A stretch of DNA of 64,000 nucleotides from Paracamarosporium sp. OC-R06-R3 (Eukaryota > Ascomycota > Dothideomycetes > Pleosporales > Didymosphaeriaceae). Position 1 is the first letter of the stretch, and every line of letters starts with the position of its first letter. Where the stretch lies: assembly GCA_019828545.1 (NCBI GenBank), contig JACVRA010000239.1, positions 125,009 through 189,008 on the forward strand, given 5' to 3'. The notes beneath the pieces were generated by a model. The model did no database searches. It saw only the letters and a list, made by a program, of their open reading frames with translations, and was not told the DNA's origin. This document shows, in pieces, positions 44,819 to 57,744 of this stretch. Position numbers and translations under genes: made by a program.

Positions 44819-45862
44819 TTTTGATGATAGGTATGCTTGGTGATTGTAGTAGAAAACGTATTTAGACAAAAGGTTGAGAGCTGAAATGTAGAAAGTACAA
44901 GTGGTGTGAGAAGAAATGGAGATTTAGCAAGCAAACAAAACCAGCTTTAACGAAGACATCGCATCTGTTTGCGCACAATAGAAGGTTTCCTATTGAGACC
45001 TTTCTATTGTTCGTGACTTGCAAGGTTTGTCGGTGAAGGGCGTGCAGCGACGGTGACGGTGAAGTGAATACAATGGGAAGCCAGCATTTGAACCCTCATC
45101 AACCGGTTTTCTCCGGTTTTCTATGCTTTTTGTTGCAAACAAATAAACACAGAAATTCCAGAAAGATCACGTCGTTGGCGGAACCAGGGGAAATCCAGGC
45201 GTCGTAAGGTCCATAGGCACAGCCTTCGAGCGGGGTGCACCGTAAATAATCCCAAATGGCACCACTCTTTAACATCATAGCGACAAGAAGAACGAAGAGA
45301 ATAGAGAGATAATATATGAAAATGCACATACCTTTTGTAGGTTCCGCTATCTCTGCGGCGTGTACAATATCCCACGCTCGCTACCTTGGAAATCGTACGA
45401 GGGAGGGGCAACGCGTGAACGCTCCAACCGAACCTCACAAACACTTACACGAAGGCTCACAGAAGAGCTTGTGTGGTTAACAGCACCGTCGAAGAAGAGG
45501 TGAGGTGCCAGCTGAACTGGGAGCTCGTCGAACTTTAAGCGCAGGCCATGCTAGAACTAGGCAAGCCAGTGCAACTCGTAGCCGCCAGCCGTTGTGTTTC
45601 ATGGACTTGTGTGGCCCCCGTTTCACCACCCCTGCTGACACCACGAGCAAGCGCAGCCTGAGGCTTGGCAGTGACGTCCTATACATTTTCTATACCTTTC
45701 CCCATACTACACGGAAATCCAAGGTATACTCTACGTTGTTGAGGTGCGCTACCCTGGGTCACGTCAGCGCGGGCCGCACAGGAGCCAACCGCGCCTGCAC
45801 CCAACTTTCGAGCCATCCGCCCAGTGTCAAAGACGTCGATCTCGCATGTACAAGTACCCACC
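44819..45862. other. Divergent intergenic region, nothing recognised
   Basis: Promoters of the eIF4E-like and NOPCHAP1-like genes. Open frames around 45099-45444 and 45505-45909 have no family resemblance. Confidence 0.4.
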
Positions 45863-46707
45863 ATGGCGCCCGCCGCGAGCCCTTCGAACCCGTACAAGAG
45901 GCAGATTGATGCCGTCCAGCGCGTCTACGACTGCGCAAAGCGATTGAAAACCAACCGCGACAGCAGTGATACTGCACCTTCGACCGCGTCCGACGAATCT
46001 GCACTGGTACCTACGATTATGCCAACGAAGGCGAACGAAGCCGAAAGCGACGATGAGAGCTGGGTGTCGGAGTCGAGCGAAGAACCCAGCGACGAGAGCG
46101 AAGAGGATGATGGCTCGGAGGATGTTGGCTCGGAGGACGATGGCTCGGAAGACGATGAAGATGAGCACGAAGACGACATTGAGAACGAGGATATTTTACA
46201 AACAAACGCTGGGGAAATCGTGAATTTAAGGGCCAATAGAGGAAAGATGCCGAACTTCAAGCTACCGGTCGACGAGGAAGTGGAAGATATACGCCCATTC
46301 CTCAAAGACTTCCTGCCAAAACTCAGGGCCGCTAACGAAGAGCTCGAAGCGCAGAGAAAAGCTGGAACATTGCAGAGCAGTGAGATAGTCGGGGACGAGG
46401 AAGGAGACGGCGAGGAGCAGCAATACATTGAGATGGTACGTCGTGGCTCCCTTCCGCTTGCACTAGGGACTTAGGTATACTTGTGGATGGCTGTTGACTC
46501 GTGCAGAATCTTGGCCTAGGCGTGCTTGAAGAACAAGGCGATGATGCACACGAGGACCAACGCAAGTCTTCAGATCAGGGAAGTGAAGGCGATCAAGAGG
46601 AACACCAAGGTCATGAGAAAGACGTACTGGGCAGGCTCATGGGCCGCAATAAGTTGAAGGAGCCGGTTGGCATTCAAGAGATCACGGATACGCAAGGCAA
46701 CACTTGA
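45863..46707 (+). CDS. NOPCHAP1-like snoRNP assembly chaperone (DUF4598)
   Basis: Exons 45863-46435 and 46507-46707 join in phase 0 (Y-I-E-M|N-L-G-L-G) to 257 aa. The middle is a long acidic tract (residues 52-112, Glu, Asp and Ser). Then come MPNFKLP and IRPFLKDFLPKLRAANEEL. The signature YIEMNLGLGVLEE, created by the exon joint, is what I know from human C12orf45/NOPCHAP1, which links the NOP58 box C/D snoRNP protein to the R2TP assembly machine. A nuclear role in snoRNP assembly is inferred. It converges with the OBAP gene, 176 bp away. Confidence 0.8.
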
Positions 46708-46883
46708 CCCCGAACAAGGAAGATTGGATTATAACGAAAAGCGGCGATAGCCGTTGCTAGGCATTCCTTTCTTAGGACATAGACCAGTCCATGATATTGA
46801 TGGTGAAAAGCGATAACGTGAGTCGCCCCTGAGCAAATAAATACCCTGTACTGAATTTTATCTTGCAGCCTTCAAAGGTGCTT

Positions 46884-47711
46884 TCAGACCCCTCCAATCA
46901 CTCCCACATGCACATCTGCCGGATCTCTCTCCTTTCTTTCTGCTGTAACTCTCTCTGCCTTCTCTATCATCTTCCCCTCCTCTGCCTTCTTCCCCTTCCA
47001 TATCCAGTCTGCATGCTCATGAATCTCGGGCTCTTCAATGTGTTTCCTGACCTCCTTCTTCCTCTTCCAATCGCTTCCAAATCTCTGATCCCGTTCGCCC
47101 ACAGTCTTCTCGAACCCGCCAGGTATCTGTTGTGCCTCCGTGTAACTCGTCATCAGCTTTGGCTCTCCCAGCGGCAGCGTATCCCCACGATCTGTCTGCC
47201 ATAGATGATATACCTTCCCGTAAAGATGTACGACCTCTTCCATCTCTTTGTTCTCGGCAAGTTCCCATGCGGAGTCGGGCACGACCGAGGGCTTAGGCAT
47301 GATGAGCATGCCGGATTTTACCTCAAAGACGTGCGAGTGCCAAAGCTTTTGCTCTGTTTCGTCTAGTGTGGCGTACAGGCGAGGGGTGATCATGTACTCT
47401 ATCCCTATGATTCGCGCGGGTTGCTTGGGGGAGTCGTAGAGGATGCATTGGCGAACTTCGTCGTTGAGATGCGCACAATAGTGGTTTGCTTCTACGGGAG
47501 CGCGGTGGGGCTCATCGGCGTAGGCGTGGAAGGCATTTAGGTGGGCGCAGATGCGTTGAACGGGTTCGAAATTCTGGTATGATTAGTAGGGATGGCAGTA
47601 TGCGTTGAACATGCGACGGACTTGGACCGCTGCAGCGCCCGTTTCGAGCGTCTTGTTCTTGAGCGATTCGGGCTCGCCCGTCGTCTTGTTGGTCACAGGG
47701 AAAGAATCCAT
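46884..47711 (-). CDS. OBAP family protein (DUF1264)
   Basis: Exons 47711-47622 and 47573-46884 join in phase 0 to 259 aa. Exon 1 ends TLETGAAAVQ and exon 2 opens NFEPVQRICAHLNAFHAYADE, together the conserved start of DUF1264 proteins. The donor GTCCGT is weak, but it is the only one that restores the family sequence. The body contains EANHYCAHLNDEVRQC, YMITPRLYATLDETEQKLWH and HLYGKVYHLWQTDRGD. The plant members are called oil body-associated proteins. In fungi the role is not established, so a lipid-droplet link is inference only. The C-terminus is a charged coiled segment. Confidence 0.88.
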
Positions 47712-49323
47712 ATCTTGCAGTCGTGATATGCGGAATGGAATTACTGCAGGAGTGTATGGGACGCACTCTTGTCAACAATCTACCCCGCCTGCGACCCCTC
47801 CAGATTGTTTGTTAGACGATGAAGAAGTTCTGACGTCATTGTGATGTCTATCTAGACAACGAGAGTTCTCGCATATGGTGTGTTATGTTATACATTCAAT
47901 GTATGGCTGTTGCAGGAACACGTTCGTAAAAGCTGATCGGCGAGCGAGGCACAGCTGACACGAAATGAGAGGTCTACAAGGATTTCGCCGAGCAAGCGGC
48001 CGATTACAATAATATTTTGGGATTTCTACACTGGGCCTCAAAGGTAGGCTCTTTAAGATCGATGTTCCTATTTCTTTGTACCCAAGATCCATTCATCTTT
48101 GACATATGAAATTGGGTAGATTGCACCTGTCTACACCTAACGTCAATATTTGGATGACAGGTGTCGGCATAGCACATCTTTATAGACGTATTTAAAAGGA
48201 ATGTGAAACAAGTGAGATAAATGAAATGCATATATGAGAGTTTCTGGATGTTTGGTGGTGATGGCAAAACTAAAGTGCTAGGGATTCACAGGACACAATA
48301 CGTTCACATATAGCAGTAGACCTCAAAGACGATCAGGTAAATTATCTTTCTGGACAAAAATGTTCCTTCGTTCGCTGTTCCAACAGCCCTAAGCATGCCT
48401 GCTCACTTTAGAATTACCGCATTGCCGAGTTTCGTGCCTCACGTCTACCTTCTGCATTCTCGCCCCGCAGCTGGTATCTAGGTCTAGCATGCTCTCTCGT
48501 CGATTGATTACCATTTGGGCCAAAGACAAGTCACGCATTGCTCGATTCTGATGCGGTAATGGACCACTCTCGTTACAAACACACCTCAGCCTTGCAGGCC
48601 GATGCCTATGCGCTCAATGCACCCAATAATAGAAAAAACATTGAGGAACATCAAGCGACTCCGGGAACGAAACTGCAGAACAAGCCCAGTTTAGAAGGTC
48701 AGTAAGGGCAACAAACACAGCCGAGACAGTACTGCCTGGCTTCGTGTTGCAGATTGTTTCGCGGAACCCCAGGCACCAAGTGGTGCTTCACTACTAGGCT
48801 GAGGCCAGTAGCGGGACTCGACCAAGGTTGGATGCATAAGGAAACTCGAAGATCCGGACGCACGCATGACGAAAACAAACCAGATTGGAAGGGAAAGGCA
48901 CGATTTCAAGGCAACGACAAAACGACCGTGGTCAGCGATGCCCGGAGGGGACCCAGCTGTGTGCCTAGGTGAGCGCCGTACCCAACATCAAACGACTGCG
49001 CCTCATGTCAATATCATGTGTAGACCGGATTCCGCTGGGCTCCGATGACGATAGGGTGAGAGGCTGCAGCGAGGGTGTTTAGTCTGCCACATGTTGTTTT
49101 CGCACTGTGGCGGTGCCGCCATGTGACGAATCACAGCACGCTGTGGCTGCAAGAACCTTGCTGTAGCTGGCGGTGAACCCATACGCGTGGATATCCTCAG
49201 GCTTCCTCAAGCTCTACATAGCCATCATGACGACGAAGATATATACAAGCTCTCTGGTGCACCATGGGACGGCTCCTTGCGCCTCTCTTCTTACGTTGAC
49301 AGGCCCTGTTCTCTGACGCAGCC
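47712..49323. other. Long intergenic region, nothing recognised
   Basis: 1.6 kb with only short unsupported frames. The right end carries the promoter of the C2H2 gene. Confidence 0.4.
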
Positions 49324-51965
49324 ATGGCGATCCAGCCATCGCGCTCGCAATCCGGCCTCGGCCTCACCCTCAAAGTGCTTCAATTCGTCAAGCAGCTTCG
49401 CAGGCGCCTTAGGCCCGGTCCGCACAATGTCGACTATGCTTCTATTCTTGGAACCCAGATCTATGCTAGTCTAGACAGCAAGAAGCTCAGACTGCTCGAA
49501 AGGGATCGGTCGCATGATGGAATGGCCATTCTTGCTGCAAATCGCGTTTGTAAGGACCGAAACAAGCGCAAGCCCAGGTCATCCCTGAAACTACAGACCC
49601 GAGGAAAGCATCACCCTTCGCTTCGAAACAATACTGGGGAGAAGGTGCAACAGTAGGTTCAGAAACAAACTCATGTTTGGTTCACTCCGCTAAACTTTCG
49701 GGTAGGACGCTTGACTCGATTGACACACGGGTCAGCATTTGCGGACGTCCATTGTCCGCTGCCGCCGGCAACAGCAAGCTATTCATCAAGCAGAAGACGG
49801 ACTTCAGCTTCGAAGCGTGCTCCCTGAACGAGGTCGCCCAGTTGCTGATCGCTGTCGACGATGCAATCAAGGTACTCCAGAGCTGCCGGACTCAGTTCGA
49901 CGAGGAATGGCTCATCGAGCAGGGCCGAGATGCAGGGCTCGCCTTCGATGCTGTCTTCCTGGCCAACTACGAGCATCTGCTCATGAGACTGCACGCACAG
50001 CTGGTCACAGCACTGTCGCGCAAAGCGCTTGAGCTCTTGCTCCTGGGCGGCTACGACAAGAAGCAGCACAGACTGCTGAGCTGGTTCACCGAGTTCTCCG
50101 ACAAGCCTCGGCCCCTCTCGACGTCCCTCGACATCAAGCCCTCGCTGGCGGTGCTGTGGGGAGTGTGCTGGATGTTTTATGCCGACGGCCAGGCAAACAA
50201 CAGCCGTGTACCACGCGAGGCGGTTCTGCAGCACGTCGATCTCGCGGGATGGCGGGCACCCGAGCCAACAGAGTGTAAGTGCATGCTTGCCGTGGTGAGA
50301 GCGGGCGTTTCGGGGCTAATGGAAACAGACATGAACTTTGGGATGGAGCTCATCGGCACGCAGCCGCTACCTGCAGCGCCGCAGCGCTCTCCGCTCGGCG
50401 ATGGCGCGGGCCTCAGCAGCGCCATGGACCTGAGGTTGCGAAACGCGGAAACCTGGATGCCGGCCGATTTGGAATCTGGCGTTCCCCAGGCTCGCCAAGG
50501 CGTATCACGTGTAGAGGGCAGATCGGGGCGACAGGGATCAGGTGGTAAGTGCGCTGGGCCGATTGACTCACTCCTCTTCTGCCTGCCTCACATTCCACTA
50601 TACGACTGGTTTCAGCCTGTGCTTCCGAGGATGAGCGCAGCTAACGTGGCCTAGGCCTGGGTACTTATTACCCTCAGTTCCCAGCCACCTTGTCGGTAGA
50701 CATTCCCAACCTTAGTAATTTGCTGCCCGATATCCAAGGCCACGCCACCGCCCTAACCGTCTTTCCTCAGCACTTGGACCACAACTTCGACAGCGCTTGG
50801 CAGCAGTTTCCGCCCGCTTCTTTGCCACAGAGGACTGCGCGTCATTTGACGACGAGTATTCCGAGCGTGCGAGTCACCGGGAGCGCGGAAGAGACGTACG
50901 CTGCGCCACAACCAGATTTCGCGGCCTTTCATAATATATTTCCATCCTCTGCCCAAGCGCCTCAGGGTCCCTCCTCAAACGTCAACCCCGACTTTTCCGA
51001 CTTTGTGAACCTGCAAAGCACCATGGGACACGTTCAGTCGCCCGAGCACTCACCAGTACACGCCTTCCCAGCACACAGGCACGAGCGCACGCCTTCCCTT
51101 AATTCTAATTCTAATATCCCCACGCCCGTGAGCATGCCCGGGCCTCATTCGCCCTTGTTGTCTCCCGCAGAAGATCATCGAAGGTACTCTCTTGCCAGCT
51201 CACAAGAGCCTATCCGACAACAGTCAGAGGAAGCGTCCTCTCAAGGCGACCCTGATGATGTTGGCTCTCCCCGGAGGAATCATGCCTACAAAAGATCCGA
51301 GGAGCCCCCGAGGAATCATGATGGGAAGATGGTGTGCAAGCACAAAGATTGTGCTGGTCAGACGTTCGATCGCAAGTGCGAATGGAGGTGAGTTTGTCAC
51401 GTTGCCTTCTTCTGACCTTTACTGACCCTTCTATAGCAAGCACATGGACAAGCATGACCGCCCTTACAAGTGCAACGTCAAAGGATGTGAGAAGCTGCAA
51501 GGCTTCACATACAGCGGCGGACTTTTGCGCCACGAGCGTGAGGTGCACAAGATGCACGGCGGCACCAAGAAATCGCTCTTCTGTCCATTCGCCGACTGCA
51601 AGCGTAGCTCGGGTTCCGGCTTCACGCGGAAGGAGAACCTTGCAGAGCACGTACGTCGTGTACATCGCAGGACAAGCATGTCTGCCGACCTAGGTCACCT
51701 TATCATCCCCCGAGAACACAGACAAGATGAAAGGGTCACTACGGACCTTCGACTCCCTTCGGAATCGCAGTATCGACACATTGTGGAAGATGATGATACG
51801 CAGCTTGCACTGAAGCGAAAACGCTTATCCGAAGTCAGCATTCCTGAGGACGACGAGACCGATTTACGCTCCGAGGTCAAGCGATTACGACGCGAGAACG
51901 AGGAAAAGGATGCTAGACTGCGTCAATTGGAAGCAGCAGTCATGGCGCTCCAGCAACGTCGGTAA
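49324..51965 (+). CDS. C2H2 zinc-finger protein with a fungal N-terminal domain
   Basis: A multi-exon gene, probably a nuclear regulator. Clear exons are 49578-50274, 50329-50544, 50655-51387 and 51437-51965, all in phase (E|Y-M-N-F, G|G-L-G-T, R|S-K-H-M). A first exon from ATG 49324 (MAIQPSRSQSGLGLTLKVLQ) is likely, but its donor is unresolved. The second exon carries CLVHSAKLSGRTLD and a helical domain (SLNEVAQLLIAVDDAIKVLQ) like the N-terminal domain of fungal C2H2/STAND-type proteins. The C2H2 block is in the last exons: MVCKHKDC...CEWSKHMDKH, YKCNVKGCEK...LRHEREVH and FCPFADC...KENLAEHVRRVH. A leucine/charged coiled coil (RLRRENEEKDARLRQLE) closes it. DNA targets are unknown. Confidence 0.82.
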
Positions 51966-53460
51966 CTTGCGATGTGTTCCGTCTTCATTAAGTACTAGAA
52001 TGGGCGCAGGCTGGTTCTAATCTCCTTACTTTATGTGATTTTTCCTAACGGCCCTCAAATGACCTGGACTGGGTGCGCAGATTGGCTTGCATAGCATGGT
52101 ATTGTCTTCCCTTTCACAAACTGATATCCAACTCTCTTTCTCTGGCAGAAGGACGCTCGTTGTATATACTAGAGAGCGTCTCGATTACTTGCACATAGTC
52201 GCTTATTTTATTATATCTATTGGTATCCAAAGGGCAGGATGGGCTTGGGAGTGTGTGGTAGCGTGTCTGGTTACGCGCGTTTTCACGATTTCAACGATGC
52301 AGATTGAGCATACTTCACTCACTCAGACTAGAAGATGGAACGGCTGTCATGATAGATGATATACTACGCTATGCTACACTACACTACACTTACTGTACTC
52401 ATAATGTACGTTACGGTGGCCATTCGCTACTTGATCCAATACTACAAATATTGCTGAACTCTTAAAGATTTGGGGAAATCATTGTCTGTGAATGTCCTTG
52501 ATGCCTGATGCACCTTGTAAATCTGAGCCGCGAACACGCGTTTGGTGCCTGGTAGGATTCGACTTAAACCGTAGATATTACAATCACACTTAGCGTAATG
52601 GCGCAATATGTTTGCTGTATAGTAGCTGCCTAGCAAGGCTGAAGCTCTCCACTCCTCGTACTCGCTAGACCACGTTACGCCGCCCCCAGAGGTACAAGGC
52701 AAATGGAGTCCAAGTATCTGTGTATCTAGTAGGCAAGGGGCATGGTACCAGATCAGCCAAGCAAAGCGGAGCGATGGTCTTTCGGCCGACCACAAGACCA
52801 AGGATCGGCCGCTTTGTGGTACGCAGCCCGAAGTCTCCGTGCTCTCGACCCACACCAAGGTTGGGAGGAGGTCCTCTCACCCGCCGTTCCCGGCTTACAT
52901 GTCCGCCTCTCTTGTAAGCTGGCACACCTGACAGTGCGCCTCAGATTAACCCCGGTCCCTCAATACAATATCTGTGGACAGCTCAGAGTCATATCTTTCG
53001 CCTCCGGCGTTGCCATCAGCGCCGTAGACGCAATGACTGGTGTGGCCAACGTAGCATGTGACTCCGCGTTGGCGTGCACGCGGTGGGGACGTGCTACGTG
53101 TGATCCGTTGCCTACGGGCTCCGTGCTTCCTTTTCTGGCTCTTCCCGTCGGAAAACAGGATGCGTAGTCGGCTCCTGAAAGAGTAGATAATGAGAGTGGT
53201 GGTGGTGACTTGGTTGGTCGAGGTTTGATTAGAAGTGTGGCGGTGCTACAGATGCCTGCGGGCGATCGAGGGCTGTGCACATGCGTTGATGCCTGGCGTG
53301 GCGAAATGCTGGGCAGCTGACAGGGGTCCTGCAATCAGGCTGCCATGGAGATCACAACGTGTGTTTAGATGAGTTTGGCAAGGAATTGCCCACGAGACTA
53401 ATTTTGACGTTTCTGTCCAGGATTGGACTAATACTTGTGGTTCGAGGCCTTTCAACAACG
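51966..53460. other. Intergenic, nothing recognised
   Basis: A simple repeat of the type ctacactacacta lies near 52371-52390. Overlapping frames at 52442-53167 on both strands are unsupported. Confidence 0.4.
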
Positions 53461-54690
53461 ATGAATGTGAAAGAAAGCATATGGACCAGGCTCACCGGTG
53501 GACGGAAGCCAGGACAGGTTGAGGGGAAGAAAATGGATCGAGCAACGCAGAAGGTATGGAGATCGAGTGAGGTGCACAGGCAAGAGCAGAGTTATCTTGC
53601 GGGAAGGTTACCGCCAGAGGTGCGAAACCTCATCTATGCGCTTTTGTGGGAAGGCTCTGGTACTATCTCGGAAGAGGAAGATGAAGAAGACGCCGTCTTG
53701 GAGCAGCCAATGGTTGAAACCTCAAGAGAATTGCTCAATGATGGCATCTACAAGCAAGAATATCCAGAGGATGGCACAATACAAAGCCCGCACGCGCTAT
53801 CCTTGCTCTCCACATGCCGCAAGATTTATCTCGACGCTGCACTCTTTGCCTTCAACAACCACACCTTCACCATAACAAACCCACATACGGTAGCCACATA
53901 CCTCGCACTCTCACGTATTTCATCGCCTCTCCCTGTTTCGCACATCACCTCCATCTCCCGCCTGGCGTATGACGCTTCGTCTGTGTCGCCATACACTTCC
54001 AATCATTGTGCGCTCTTCATTGCTCATTCTCTACTACTCTTTCCATCGCTCACGAAACTCGAAATTCGCATCATGAGGAAGGGCAAGGTCCCTTATAATC
54101 TTGTGCACGACACCAGGACCGTACCTCCGGAAGATTGCAAACCAATATCAGTGCCGCGGTGGCTGTATGACGTTGTTATCGACGTGGTCAACGGACGCGT
54201 GTACGCGTGGCAAAAGGACGAGAAGTGGAGCATCGTGTGGCCCCAAAAGAAAGATCTACGTTGTGCGCTTTTTGCCTTGATGTATTCCATCCGAGGACAT
54301 GATTACCTGGATGCAAATGGTAATATAGCCGAGGCGTACCCTGGTGTTCCTCGATCGTTGATTTCGACCTGTGCGTGCGGCTGTGGTATACCGTCCTGGC
54401 AATCCGTCACGCTCATTCAACAAACAGGCCGTCCTCCAGTCTCACTGCAGCTCATATATTATGGCGATCAGAAGAGGGAGGAGTTTAGAAAGCATAAGAT
54501 TAAACTCATACCTGGCGTCAGTTCATCAAATCATGGCACAGAAGTAATGCCGATGAGAATGGTCGGGAGTAATGAGCGGACAATGGGTTTCGGATGGGAT
54601 GCTGAGGGTACTGAGTTTTGGAGAAGAGCCAAGGCTAGGGCGAGTTGGAGCGCAGCGGTCCAACAGTGGTGGAATGGGAACGGAAATTGA
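53461..54690 (+). CDS. LPxEV / F-box-like hypothetical protein
   Basis: A 409-aa single-exon gene from ATG 53461. An upstream in-frame GTG stretch is excluded for lack of ATG. LAGRLPPEVRNLIYALLW near residue 50 and LLSTCRKIYLDAALFAFNNHTFTI are the same two-part signature as in the 8007 gene: LPxE(L/V)R..IY, then TCR.I...A. An acidic loop (EEEDEEDAVLE) separates them. The C-terminal half is different: CACGCGIPSWQSV has clustered Cys, and SNERTMGFGWDAEGTEFWRRAKARASW ends the protein. These families are expanded in Dothideomycetes, with unknown function. Confidence 0.78.
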   Translation: MNVKESIWTRLTGGRKPGQVEGKKMDRATQKVWRSSEVHRQEQSYLAGRLPPEVRNLIYALLWEGSGTISEEEDEEDAVLEQPMVETSRELLNDGIYKQEYPEDGTIQSPHALSLLSTCRKIYLDAALFAFNNHTFTITNPHTVATYLALSRISSPLPVSHITSISRLAYDASSVSPYTSNHCALFIAHSLLLFPSLTKLEIRIMRKGKVPYNLVHDTRTVPPEDCKPISVPRWLYDVVIDVVNGRVYAWQKDEKWSIVWPQKKDLRCALFALMYSIRGHDYLDANGNIAEAYPGVPRSLISTCACGCGIPSWQSVTLIQQTGRPPVSLQLIYYGDQKREEFRKHKIKLIPGVSSSNHGTEVMPMRMVGSNERTMGFGWDAEGTEFWRRAKARASWSAAVQQWWNGNGN

Positions 54691-55158
54691 CCAAGCGGAG
54701 CTAGGTAGCCGTGATCAACATGAAGTGTAGAGAGGATAAGAACGCCATCAACCAATTGTTGAAATCCAACCGCTCTCTACTTGCTTGCACCAGCGATATT
54801 TGAATGCACCCGTCGTTTCGAGAATTACGATTCTCGAAGGGTCACAAGGATGCGATTTCTCTTGCAGATAGGCTACTCTCCGGAGCAAAGTCGGCAAGTA
54901 CGATCGCGGTATTAGATATTATGATTATTTTGTTTACTGACGCGTAGAATTAATGTAGAAGATGGGGCTAATACGGACATCAATTTGTATTCATTCATTC
55001 ACATTACCTCTATTTGCACTACCATCAATGATTGAAATAAGTGGAACAAGCCATCACTTGCTCACTGCGACTTCTCATCGCCTGCAAGCCCGATAACTAT
55101 TGCGTCGAATGTACATTTCCAACCGTTATCGAGGCAAGTCAGTAAAGACTTTCTTCTT
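54691..55158. other. Intergenic region between convergent genes
   Basis: 3' flanks of the LPxEV gene and the GFA gene. Nothing is recognised. Confidence 0.4.
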
Positions 55159-55946
55159 CTACTCTTTGATCTTTTGCTTTTGAAAGGTATCTACAAGCTC
55201 ATCAGCTCTCTTCCTGCTCTTTGGAGATGAAACGAAAATTTGAAATGTTTTCCCATGCAAATCGCTTAGCTTGCATACCTAACGGATCTCTATGGGTATG
55301 ATAAATAATACTTGAACGCTAATAGTGACGAATGCTAAATGCGTGCGTATATCATCGCTTCTGAAATCGAGCCAGCTTACCTGGAACTTTTGGCATCCAA
55401 CTTTCGCGCTGTGAGCAGAAGAATTCGCCCTTTGGTGGTAGAGCAGATGGCTTGTCCAGCGAGCCGACCACTACGTAACGGAACGTGTCTTTTGCTTGTT
55501 CCTAATCTTAAGTCAAAAGCTGATCTGAGCAGCACGGGAAGAACAAAGTAAGACATACTCCATATTCGCAAATGTAGCTACCGCAACGACGGCAGAACTC
55601 CCTGTAAACTGTCGACCCGGACCCATTATCTGCAGCATGTACCTGAGAAACATTGATAATCAGTAATTTTCTCGATACAGTATGTTTACTTCTCCACCTG
55701 CTGAGTACCACATACCGTAGGTTTTCCACTCGCAGTATTATACCGAAATGCCTGAATTGGAACCTTCGCCGTTAGCCCGAACGCACCGCCAAATGCCTTC
55801 TTGCAGTTTCCGCAGTGGCACAGGGTCGTTCTTGCATCGTTCTTGTCTTCTAATTTCACCTGGTACTTGAGATCATGGCAATAACAAGTACCGGTCAAGG
55901 TGAGCGGCTCTTTGGGAATGGTGTGGTCGGGATTGATATCAGTCAT
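55159..55946 (-). CDS. GFA / CENP-V domain protein
   Basis: Four exons, 55946-55716, 55642-55559, 55501-55381 and 55190-55159, join in frame to 155 aa. Zinc-binding motifs of the GFA fold are complete: TGTCYCHDLKY, TTLCHCGNCKKAFGGAF and YREFCRRCGSYIC. VVVGSLDKPSALPPKGEFF and ESWMPKVPDTFQKQKIKE complete the domain. The last exon encodes only the final ten residues, but they match the usual end of fungal members. The family is named after glutathione-dependent formaldehyde-activating enzyme. That activity is disputed, and the true substrate here is unknown. It probably acts in the cytosol. Confidence 0.87.
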
Positions 55947-56789
55947 GGCGCTCTAATAGGGATTATGTTAAGAATTTCGACTGTTGCCGTTGGATTCAAA
56001 ACATGGCATGTGGAGTGGACATGCGATTTGGTGATGAAATGCAGGGGTGACGGTCTGCTACAGAAGGCCGTCGCGTACGAAAGAGGTTCTAGCAATGATA
56101 TGTTCAGCGTAATCACTGAAACAAATGGGCTGTAGCCAACTTTAAAGGCCCCAGTGGTGTGTGTGTGTGTGTGTGTGTGTGGATCCAAGGAACGCTATCG
56201 TGGTGCATTTAGTTTCGCTGGAACTCAGTCCCGAACCTGTAGCACTCCTCCGCGGACACGGGACGAGCTGAAGGCTGGTGGACCGCGGAGCAACTGATAT
56301 AACAATCATTCCCTATTTTGCAAGTGGCATATATGAGACAAACAGGTGGGAGGTAGGGTGCCGCACGTATACTCCTAGTACTGAACTGAGGTTATATAAA
56401 TGCTGTGATAACACACGTGACGTCATGACCAGGGACGAGACGGTTGTTGGCGGTATGACAGTCGGGTTGCAGACAACCAAGCATAGCGATGTGTGATATT
56501 GGCAATAAAAGCTTTGCGATGGGGAGTAGAGATGATGGCACCTTTTTTGCAGTTCGGACGGTATTACAGGTACTAAACATGTGGACGAAGGCGCGTTGTA
56601 CCCTAAACCCAACGGCTTAATATAAAAGTGCGACGTAGTCAAGGGTTTGAATGAAGACGAAAGAGGAGTCTGGTTCCCTACGTTACAGTGAATAATCATG
56701 CCCACAGATACTATTATACAGTATGCGCCAAAGACCGCTGGCTATGGACATTCGCCAGTGACTTATCCGATATGCTCCTCAACAATCTT
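55947..56789. other. Intergenic region with a GT microsatellite
   Basis: Promoter of the GFA gene, a dinucleotide repeat and the 3' flank of prohibitin. An antisense-type frame at 56313-56705 is unsupported. Confidence 0.4.
56156..56180 (+). repeat. (GT)n microsatellite
   Basis: About twelve uninterrupted GT units in the intergenic region. Confidence 0.9.
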
Positions 56790-57744
56790 CTAACCCCGTA
56801 AGCCCAGGAGGAAGCTTCCGCCCGACTTGCCTTCGCCGCCCGCACTGCCATTTGGCAGATACGAGACATTCGGGTTTCTTGCCAGCATCTGTGCAATGTC
56901 TTTCTGTGTCTCGATCCTTCGGATCATAATCAAACCATCGCCACTCTTCGCAACGGCCTTGCTGATGGTATCGGCAGCCTCGGCCTCACCCTCTGCGCGG
57001 ATGACGTTCGCTTGCCTCTCTTGCTCCGCCTTCTCAACCACAAATCGTGCACGCTCCGCCTCTTGCTGTGCAATTTGTTTCTCCTCGACAGCCTTGGTGA
57101 ACTCCTTTCCGAAAGTCATGTGCGTGATAGATACGTCTTCGAGCGCGATATTGAATTCACTAGCCCGCTTGAGGAGGTCGTTTCGAATGCGGTTTGAGAC
57201 GGCTTCTCGTTGAGTGATGAGCTCGGCGGCATCGAATTGGGCAACGATAGCTTTCAGAACTTCGTTTCCGATGGAAGGGAGCACACGTTCGTCATAGTCG
57301 AGACCGAGGTTCTAGGCTTGCTTAGCGATTGTACATTGTCATTGGAAATCCCCTAGCAATTGCTTGGTCCCATTGTGACAGAGTTGCAGTCCATTCTACT
57401 AACGAAAAGAAAGCTAGACGCACCTGGTAGATCTTCGGCAGCATCTTCACCTCCGGACGGTGCAGCACCCTCAGAGTGAGAGTAACCATCTGCAAGTCCT
57501 TGCTACCCGTCGTCGTCGAGATGTTCCTCGGTCGTGTCCGCACATCATATACAATCGCCCTCTGCAACCATGGGACCAAGAAGTGTGTACCCTCATTGAC
57601 CACGTTCTCCTTTACACCGGATAACCTGTCGAAGATGACGGCGCGAGTTCCGCCCTTGACATCGTACATGGAGGCCTGCGCAAAGCTGATAGCGATAGCG
57701 CCGGGGACGGCCCAGCGGAAGATGGACTGCGGAATTCCGGCCAT
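56790..57744 (-). CDS. phb1: Prohibitin 1
   Basis: Subunit of the ring-shaped prohibitin complex of the mitochondrial inner membrane, which stabilises proteins and cristae. Exons 57744-57424 and 57311-56790 join in phase 0 (K-I-Y-Q|N-L-G-L-D) to 280 aa, the normal size. A hydrophobic N-terminal segment (residues 8-24) anchors it. The SPFH domain follows: [48 protein letters not shown] and LTLRVLHRP. Then come [30 protein letters not shown] and a coiled coil with [28 protein letters not shown] near the end is typical of Phb1, not Phb2. It is therefore the Phb1 subunit. Confidence 0.95.
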
